From: Bacteroidales bacterium
GTDB lineage: Bacteria > Bacteroidota > Bacteroidia > Bacteroidales > UBA12077
Direction of reading: 5' to 3'
Assembly (NCBI GenBank): GCA_030600865.1
Contig: JAUVUS010000032.1
Span: 1 to 11,460 of the forward strand
DNA length: 11,460 nt
Made by a program: the position numbers and the translations under genes. Below, piece after piece: positions 8,211 through 11,460 of the stretch (positions are counted from its first letter, which is position 1; every line of letters starts with the position of its first letter). A model generated the notes under the pieces. The model was not told the DNA's origin. It searched no databases and saw only the letters and a program-made list of their open reading frames with translations.

Positions 8211-8218
8211 CAAAGATA
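8211..8218 (-). promoter_or_regulatory. Candidate promoter -7 element for the YfcE-like gene
   Basis: The minus strand reads TATCTTTG, a full match to TAnnTTTG, about 40 bases ahead of the start codon at 8171. It ends one base before the last base ahead of the rsmE start codon, so its -33 region would fall inside rsmE. No good -33 match is seen. Confidence 0.35.
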
Positions 8219-8219
8219 A

Positions 8220-8921
8220 ATGCAATTATTCTATACGCCCGACATAAAAACAAATATTTATACACTGAATGAAATTGAATCCAAACATTGTATAAAAGTA
8301 TTACGACTTAATATAAACGACCATATTCAATTAATTGATGGTAAGGGCAACTTTTACGAAGCTAAAATAATTGATTCGAATCCAAAAAAATGTACTGTTG
8401 AGATTATTGAAACTACAATGGATTTTGGAAAAAGAAATCATTATTTACACATAGCCATTGCTCCTACCAAAAATATAGATCGTTTTGAATGGTTCTTGGA
8501 AAAAGCTACTGAAATTGGCATTGATGAAATTACTCCTATTATTTGTGAACATTCGGAAAGAAAAGTTTTAAAACCTGACAGATTAGAAAAAATAATTATC
8601 TCTGCCATTAAGCAATCTATAAAGGCATACAAACCAAAATTAAACGATTTAACTAATTATAGTGATTTTATCCGGCAAAATTTTAATGGAGTAAAATACA
8701 TTGCTCATTGCGAAGAAAATAAAAAAATTCTTTTAAAAGATGCTTATAAAAATGGACAGAATGTTGTTATTTTAATTGGCCCTGAAGGAGATTTTAGTCC
8801 TGAAGAAATAGATAAAACCAGAAATAATAACTTTACCGAAATTAGCCTCGGAGAAAGTCGATTAAGAACCGAAACAGCTGGAGTTGTGGCTTGTCATACC
8901 ATTAATTTATTGAATGAATAA
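8220..8921 (+). CDS. rsmE: 16S rRNA (uracil-1498-N3)-methyltransferase
   Basis: RsmE methylates N3 of U1498 in helix 44 of 16S rRNA using S-adenosylmethionine. The 233-residue length is standard. The N-terminal PUA-like RNA-binding domain (about 1-68) has the family signature SKHCIKVLRLNINDHI. It is followed by the SPOUT domain with FLEKATEIGIDEITPI (92-107), the SAIKQSIKAYKPKL region (128-141), and the knotted SAM-binding loops GPEGDFS (187-193) and LGESRLRTETA (210-220). All are intact. It is transcribed alone on the plus strand, divergent from the YfcE-like gene, and is closed by a strong hairpin 24 bases past the stop codon that it shares with the convergent SPFH operon. Confidence 0.97.
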   Translation: MQLFYTPDIKTNIYTLNEIESKHCIKVLRLNINDHIQLIDGKGNFYEAKIIDSNPKKCTVEIIETTMDFGKRNHYLHIAIAPTKNIDRFEWFLEKATEIGIDEITPIICEHSERKVLKPDRLEKIIISAIKQSIKAYKPKLNDLTNYSDFIRQNFNGVKYIAHCEENKKILLKDAYKNGQNVVILIGPEGDFSPEEIDKTRNNNFTEISLGESRLRTETAGVVACHTINLLNE

Positions 8922-8945
8922 AAGGTCGCTTTTTATTTAACCGAT

Positions 8946-8985
8946 AGACCTAACAGTCCCGATAACTATCGGGACTGTTAGGTCT
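8946..8985. terminator. Strong bidirectional hairpin between rsmE and the SPFH operon
   Basis: The sequence from 8946 to 8964 pairs perfectly with 8967 to 8985: a 19-bp stem with a 2-base centre (a few more bases must open in the real loop). It sits between two convergent transcription units, 24 bases after the rsmE stop and 30 bases after the zinc-ribbon gene. Neither side has a long T-run, so it may act as a terminator, an mRNA 3'-end stabiliser, or both. Its inner part is the TCCCGA...TCGGGA palindrome also seen at 1411-1428. Confidence 0.75.
8957..8974. repeat. Palindromic TCCCGA...TCGGGA element, copy 2
   Basis: TCCCGATAACTATCGGGA forms the tip of the hairpin after rsmE. It shares both 6-base ends and overall length with the palindrome at 1411-1428, differing only in the centre, which suggests a dispersed palindromic family in this genome. 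Confidence 0.55.
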
Positions 8986-9015
8986 TATATGCATTATTTT
9001 AAGCTTGACTTAACA

Positions 9016-9228
9016 CTAATTAGTAAAAAAGTCAACTACGTTACCAAACTTACTGCTTGATGTTTTATATAGCTCTGTATACTGACATTTGGTACAGGTA
9101 ACAGTTGTGAATTTAATATTCTGAATATTAAAGAGTTTCATCATGAAACTACCGGTTGTCCTAATTTCGCCTATTTCGTATTGCCTGCTTTTGCATTTCG
9201 GACAAGTATATTTATAGTTTTTGTACAT
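9016..9228 (-). CDS. Small zinc-ribbon protein (DUF2082-like)
   Basis: This 70-residue protein has two Cys pairs, C9/C12 (CPKC) and C45/C48 (CTKC), that form one zinc ribbon. Between them is a conserved-looking segment YEIGEIRTTGSF and FNIQNIKFTTV, followed by YTELYK after the second pair and NVVDFFTN at the end. This pattern matches the family of small 'nucleic-acid-binding zinc-ribbon' proteins known as DUF2082 (PF09855). The family name implies nucleic-acid binding, but no function is established. It is the last gene of the four-gene operon, starting 10 bases after the 198-residue gene, and is followed by the strong hairpin at 8946-8985. Confidence 0.85.
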   Translation of the reverse strand: MYKNYKYTCPKCKSRQYEIGEIRTTGSFMMKLFNIQNIKFTTVTCTKCQYTELYKTSSSKFGNVVDFFTN

Positions 9229-9238
9229 AACATTCAGT

Positions 9239-9835
9239 TTAAAATTTAACTAATTTACTTCTTAGATGATCACCAAGATTAAATGTTTTATCAATCAGCT
9301 TTTTGTCAAGCATCCAACTCAATGACATGAATACAGACAGGAATTTCTTTCCCTCTAATTCTTTATTAAAGCCTGGATTAATCTCATTAAATCCAACATA
9401 TAAACAATCGGCTATATTTAGATATTCAATAATTTCTAATTGAATTTTTGAGCTACTCAGCAACTTATGTGTTTCTATATCATTATTCGTTTCAATATGA
9501 ACTTTAGAATCAAAGCTACTATTTCCTATTTTAAATCTTAGCTTATTTTTACGAAAGCTCAACTTATCAATTGAATGCCTTTTCCTAATCAATAATTTAT
9601 AATTATCGTAGCCTGAAACCGGAAAAAATATACCACTGTATATTCTGTATTTATCAAAATTTGTAGATTGGGCAGAAATGAAATACGAGTCTTTAATATT
9701 ATAATTCCTTATAATAACATTTCGCTCTCTGTGTCCATATCGGGTATTTAAAGTTTTCTCTACTTTATTAAATTCCCAATCAGCTCGTTTCGCGATATCC
9801 TTTAAAACATCTACAGATGATTTTTCTTTTTCCAT
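9239..9835 (-). CDS. Hypothetical protein, 198 residues, in the SPFH operon
   Basis: No family is recognised with confidence. The protein lacks a signal peptide and clear membrane segments, so it is probably cytoplasmic. It opens with a charged helix (about 1-30, MEKEKSSVDVLKDIAKRADW). A mixed beta-rich region then follows (about 35-125), with strands such as VIIRNYNI, YFISAQS and YRIYSGIFFPV and a phrase GNSSFDSKVHIETNND (103-118). Alternating helices and strands lead to a basic C-terminus (HLRSKLVKF). The FDSKVHIETNND-plus-helix pattern loosely recalls domains of the DUF3137 type, which is a weak inference. It sits 12 bases after the ribbon-helix-helix gene and 10 before the zinc-ribbon gene, so it is almost certainly translated from the same mRNA. 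Confidence 0.75.
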   Translation of the reverse strand: MEKEKSSVDVLKDIAKRADWEFNKVEKTLNTRYGHRERNVIIRNYNIKDSYFISAQSTNFDKYRIYSGIFFPVSGYDNYKLLIRKRHSIDKLSFRKNKLRFKIGNSSFDSKVHIETNNDIETHKLLSSSKIQLEIIEYLNIADCLYVGFNEINPGFNKELEGKKFLSVFMSLSWMLDKKLIDKTFNLGDHLRSKLVKF

Positions 9836-9847
9836 TGTTTTGGTATA

Positions 9848-10027
9848 TTAATCTTCATCAGCGTTTGATAAGTTTGTTTTTTTTAATCTTTTTGAATCTT
9901 TTAATGCCTTAGTAATAATCCATTCAATTTGCCCGTTGGTACTACGAAATTCATCGGCAGCCCACTTTTCAAGCGCTTTCATCTTTTCCTCGCTAATTCT
10001 AAGTACAAAAGATTTCTTTTTAGACAT
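9848..10027 (-). CDS. Arc-like ribbon-helix-helix DNA-binding protein, 59 residues
   Basis: The reading frame starts MSKKKSFVLRISEEK and ends NLSNADED. It has the full ribbon-helix-helix layout: a basic beta strand KSFVLRI (5-11), helix A EEKMKALEKWAADEF (13-27), a turn RSTNGQ, and helix B IEWIITKALKDSKRL (34-48). It aligns without gaps to phage P22 Arc. SFVLR sits at Arc QFNLR, whose alternate residues read DNA in the major groove (here S6, V8, R10), and FRSTNGQI sits at GRSVNSEI. Such proteins act as dimers that pair on adjacent operator sites and are usually autorepressors. The gene begins 5 bases after the SPFH stop and ends 12 bases before the next gene. A tandem-palindrome candidate operator lies in the operon promoter (10921-10939). 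Its short length makes it easy to miss. Confidence 0.9.
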   Translation of the reverse strand: MSKKKSFVLRISEEKMKALEKWAADEFRSTNGQIEWIITKALKDSKRLKKTNLSNADED

Positions 10028-10032
10028 AATTA

Positions 10033-10887
10033 TTAATGATTTAAAGTCCCTGTATTTACAACAGGTCTGGCAGATTCTTCAGAACATAATACAACCATTA
10101 AATTACTCACCATAGCAGCTTTACTTTCATGGTCCATTTCAATTATTTCTTTACCGGACAATTGTTCTAAAGCTATTTCAACCATACTTACTGCACCTTC
10201 TACAATTTTATGCCGGGCAGCAACTACTGCTGTAGCTTGTTGTTTTCGTAACATTGCACTTGCAATTTCCTCGGCATAAGCAATATAATTAATACGAGCT
10301 TCAATTACATGTATACCGGCAATCTCTAACCTTTCTACAATTTCCTTTTCTAATTCATGATTTACTTCTTCAACACCTGATCGTAATGTAACTTCTGCTT
10401 GTTCATCTTCAAAATTATCATACGGATATTTTCCGGCAAGCTTACGTAAAGCAGCTTCACTCTGAACAACAACAAAATGCTCGTATTCATCTACTTCAAA
10501 TGCTGCCTTATAAGTGTTCTCTACTTTCCAAACCAGTACAACTCCAATTTTAATAGGATTACCTACTTTATCGTTTACTTTACTGGGCTCGCTGTCAAAA
10601 TTCCGGGCTCGTAATGAAATCTTTTTGCGCGTAAAAAATGGATTTATCCAGAAAAAACCATTTTCCTTTATTGAACCTTTATACGCCCCGAAAAGAACCA
10701 GAACCATAGATTCGTTTGGATTTACAATTACCAGCCCGATTAACATAAAAATACCAATAACCAGTAGTGCAAGAAACCATAAATTGTGTAATACAATTAA
10801 ACCTGCAATACCCACTCCAAGCATAATTAAATCCAAAAATAACACCAAAAAACCTGATGCTGCTGAGAATACTTTTTCATTTTTCAT
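10033..10887 (-). CDS. SPFH/band-7 domain membrane protein
   Basis: This 284-residue member of the stomatin/prohibitin/flotillin/HflK superfamily has two hydrophobic segments near the N-terminus (about 10-33 and 36-55, a hairpin). The SPFH domain (about 56-210) follows, with NPNESMVLVLFGAYKG, GFFWINPFF and IGVVLVWKV. The helical tail typical of the group is YAEEIASAMLRKQQATAVVAARHKIVEGAV (204-233). SPFH proteins form ring- or cage-like membrane oligomers that organise membrane domains or protect proteases; the role of this subgroup is unknown. No NfeD partner is present in the window. It heads a tight minus-strand operon with the Arc-like regulator (5-base gap), an unknown protein and a zinc ribbon. 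The ATG chosen leaves a complete hydrophobic hairpin and lies about 20 bases from a plausible transcription start. Confidence 0.93.
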   Translation of the reverse strand: MKNEKVFSAASGFLVLFLDLIMLGVGIAGLIVLHNLWFLALLVIGIFMLIGLVIVNPNESMVLVLFGAYKGSIKENGFFWINPFFTRKKISLRARNFDSEPSKVNDKVGNPIKIGVVLVWKVENTYKAAFEVDEYEHFVVVQSEAALRKLAGKYPYDNFEDEQAEVTLRSGVEEVNHELEKEIVERLEIAGIHVIEARINYIAYAEEIASAMLRKQQATAVVAARHKIVEGAVSMVEIALEQLSGKEIIEMDHESKAAMVSNLMVVLCSEESARPVVNTGTLNH

Positions 10888-10912
10888 AATCTATTATTGT
10901 TAAATTAAACTT

Positions 10913-10942
10913 TAAATTTATGATATCATTTTGATATCACAA
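10913..10942 (-). promoter_or_regulatory. Candidate promoter of the SPFH operon
   Basis: Read on the minus strand: TTG (10942-10940), exactly 19 bases, then TAAATTTA (10920-10913). This fits the Bacteroidota TTTG/TTG-N19-TAnnTTTG pattern with only the last base of the -7 element off. The predicted start is near 10906, about 19 bases before the SPFH ATG. An alternative nearby is TTG at 10970-10968 with TATTATTG at 10947-10940 (20-base spacer, one mismatch); the evidence does not decide between them. Confidence 0.5.
10921..10939. promoter_or_regulatory. Candidate operator: two TGATATCA palindromes 11 bp apart
   Basis: TGATATCA occurs at 10921-10928 and again at 10932-10939, separated by TTT (minus strand AAA). 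Each copy is a perfect 8-base palindrome, and the centre-to-centre distance of 11 bp is one helical turn, placing both on the same DNA face. The pair fills the whole spacer of the candidate SPFH promoter. Tandem short palindromes are what ribbon-helix-helix dimers bind (as MetJ and Arc do), and the operon's second gene encodes an Arc-like protein. Binding is inferred, not shown. Confidence 0.55.
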
Positions 10943-10980
10943 TAATAGCATATTTATGAATAAAAGTCAAGTTTTTTAAT

Positions 10981-11013
10981 AAAAAAAAGAGATGATATAA
11001 AACATCATCTCTT
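10981..11013 (-). terminator. Rho-independent terminator after the 62-residue gene
   Basis: A perfect 10-bp stem (AAGAGATGAT 10987-10996 with ATCATCTCTT 11004-11013) and a 7-base loop are followed on the minus strand by eight T residues (10988-10981, two of them in the stem). It lies 22 bases past the stop codon of the sigma-factor-linked small gene and insulates it from the SPFH operon. Confidence 0.85.
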
Positions 11014-11035
11014 AAAAGTCTTGTTAATACTATCC

Positions 11036-11224
11036 TTAAGAATAGTTATTCGCAAAATTAATTACATTATCAACTATTCTTTTAGGAACCTTTTTAGTAT
11101 TTCTTTCTATAAAGTTTAAAATATCATCAAATTCCTTTAAATCATATTCATAAAAATTGTCAAATATTAATTCACTTTCATCGAAATTACTAAAAAGATA
11201 AATCAGAGTAGAATTTTTTCCCAT
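11036..11224 (-). CDS. Small hypothetical protein (62 residues) downstream of an ECF sigma factor
   Basis: Function is not recognised. The protein has no signal peptide or membrane segment. It is acidic in its first two thirds (FDESELIFDNFYEYDLKEFDD) and ends with a short helical motif VPKRIVDNVINFANNYS. Short proteins ending in a motif of the form P-x-x-x-[IV]-x-N-[IV]-[IL]-x-F-[AS] are, as I recall, common just after ECF sigma genes in Bacteroidota, so it may be a conserved partner of the sigma gene. That is a context inference, and an anti-sigma role is not shown. An in-frame TAA 18 bases upstream of the ATG limits the start. It lies 90 bases after the sigma gene stop, has a strong terminator downstream, and is probably on the same transcript. 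Confidence 0.65.
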   Translation of the reverse strand: MGKNSTLIYLFSNFDESELIFDNFYEYDLKEFDDILNFIERNTKKVPKRIVDNVINFANNYS

Positions 11225-11314
11225 AAGCCTAAATAAGTTTTAATTCATTTAGAGAACGCAAACAGGAATTTCTTTATTATATTTTATCTCAACTTTTTTT
11301 TATTTTTCTTTATC

Positions 11315-11460
11315 TTAAGTAAAAGTTAAGCTTAAATTCTTTTCTTCAACTAATTTACGCAGGTTAATTAATGCATATCTCATACGCCCCAATGCGGTAT
11401 TTATACTAACATTTGTTTGATCTGCTATTTCCTTAAAGCTCAATCCCATAAAATGACGTA
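11315..11460 (-). CDS. ECF-type RNA polymerase sigma factor, C-terminal region 4 only (5'-truncated)
   Basis: Only the last 47 complete residues are inside the window; the gene continues past its right edge. They read RHFMGLSFKEIADQTNVSI, then NTALGRMRYALINLRKLVEE and a short tail. This is the helix-turn-helix of sigma region 4.2, which contacts the promoter -35 (here -33) element: GLSFKEIA is the first helix and SINTALGRMRYALINLRK the recognition helix. In most sigma-70 proteins the corresponding phrase is GTVKSRLxRAxxxLR, and the NTALGRMRYAL version is characteristic of a Bacteroidota group of ECF sigma factors. Which regulon it serves cannot be told from this fragment. A 62-residue unknown gene follows on the same strand. 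Confidence 0.9.
   Translation of the reverse strand, partial: RHFMGLSFKEIADQTNVSINTALGRMRYALINLRKLVEEKNLSLTFT

Noticed and set aside
10033..10887. Assignment of the SPFH protein as HflK/HflC or as a flotillin with an NfeD partner
   Set aside because: There is no adjacent paired HflK/HflC gene, no NfeD-like gene, and the N-terminal membrane hairpin plus RHH neighbour point to a different SPFH subgroup.
10514..10903. Plus-strand open frame of 129 codons opposite the SPFH gene
   Set aside because: It is the complement of a well-conserved SPFH coding region, has no recognisable domain, and would span the SPFH start.
1..11460. CRISPR array, tRNA or rRNA genes, prophage or integrase
   Set aside because: No regularly spaced direct repeats, tRNA-like cloverleaf or rRNA segments, and no recombinase or phage-type gene were recognised on either strand.

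Overview
This AT-rich window comes from a member of the Bacteroidota, most likely a Bacteroidales/Marinilabiliales-type organism. The phylum call rests on three things: several TAnnTTTG-type promoter -7 elements upstream of genes, Bacteroidota-style secreted proteins (a signal peptide ending in TAQ, and a lipoprotein with a Cys at position 20), and an ECF sigma factor tail typical of the group. The order is an inference. There is no sign of phage, integrase, transposase gene or CRISPR.

Layout from left to right. (1) The 3' end of an oligopeptide/dipeptide-type ABC transporter permease, cut by the window edge. (2) tpiA (triosephosphate isomerase). (3) A 275-base intergenic stretch holding a small repeat-like element with near-perfect terminal inverted repeats. 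(4) prmA (ribosomal protein L11 methyltransferase), followed after 20 bases by a gene for a 1541-residue exported protein of unknown function, probably in the same operon. (5) A convergent minus-strand gene for a small Glu-rich lipoprotein with its own terminator. (6) A YfcE/MJ0936-type phosphodiesterase (-) divergent from rsmE (+) across only 48 bases. (7) A very strong 19-bp hairpin closing rsmE and the facing operon. (8) A compact four-gene minus-strand operon, in transcription order: SPFH/band-7 membrane protein, 59-residue Arc-like ribbon-helix-helix (RHH) DNA-binding protein, 198-residue unknown protein, DUF2082-like zinc ribbon. (9) A 62-residue unknown protein downstream of an ECF-type sigma factor whose C-terminal region 4 ends the window (both -).

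The most interesting signal lies upstream of the SPFH operon. Two perfect copies of the palindrome TGATATCA, 11 bp apart, exactly fill the 19-bp spacer of a Bacteroidota-like promoter (TTG-N19-TAAATTTA). The second gene of that operon encodes an RHH protein that aligns well with phage Arc. RHH repressors bind tandem short palindromes about one helical turn apart, so this looks like a self-regulated membrane (SPFH) module with its operator in place. This is a hypothesis from sequence only.

The remaining genes are mostly housekeeping: glycolysis, ribosome modification (PrmA on L11, RsmE on 16S rRNA) and nucleotide/phosphodiester metabolism. They are interspersed with lineage-specific envelope proteins.
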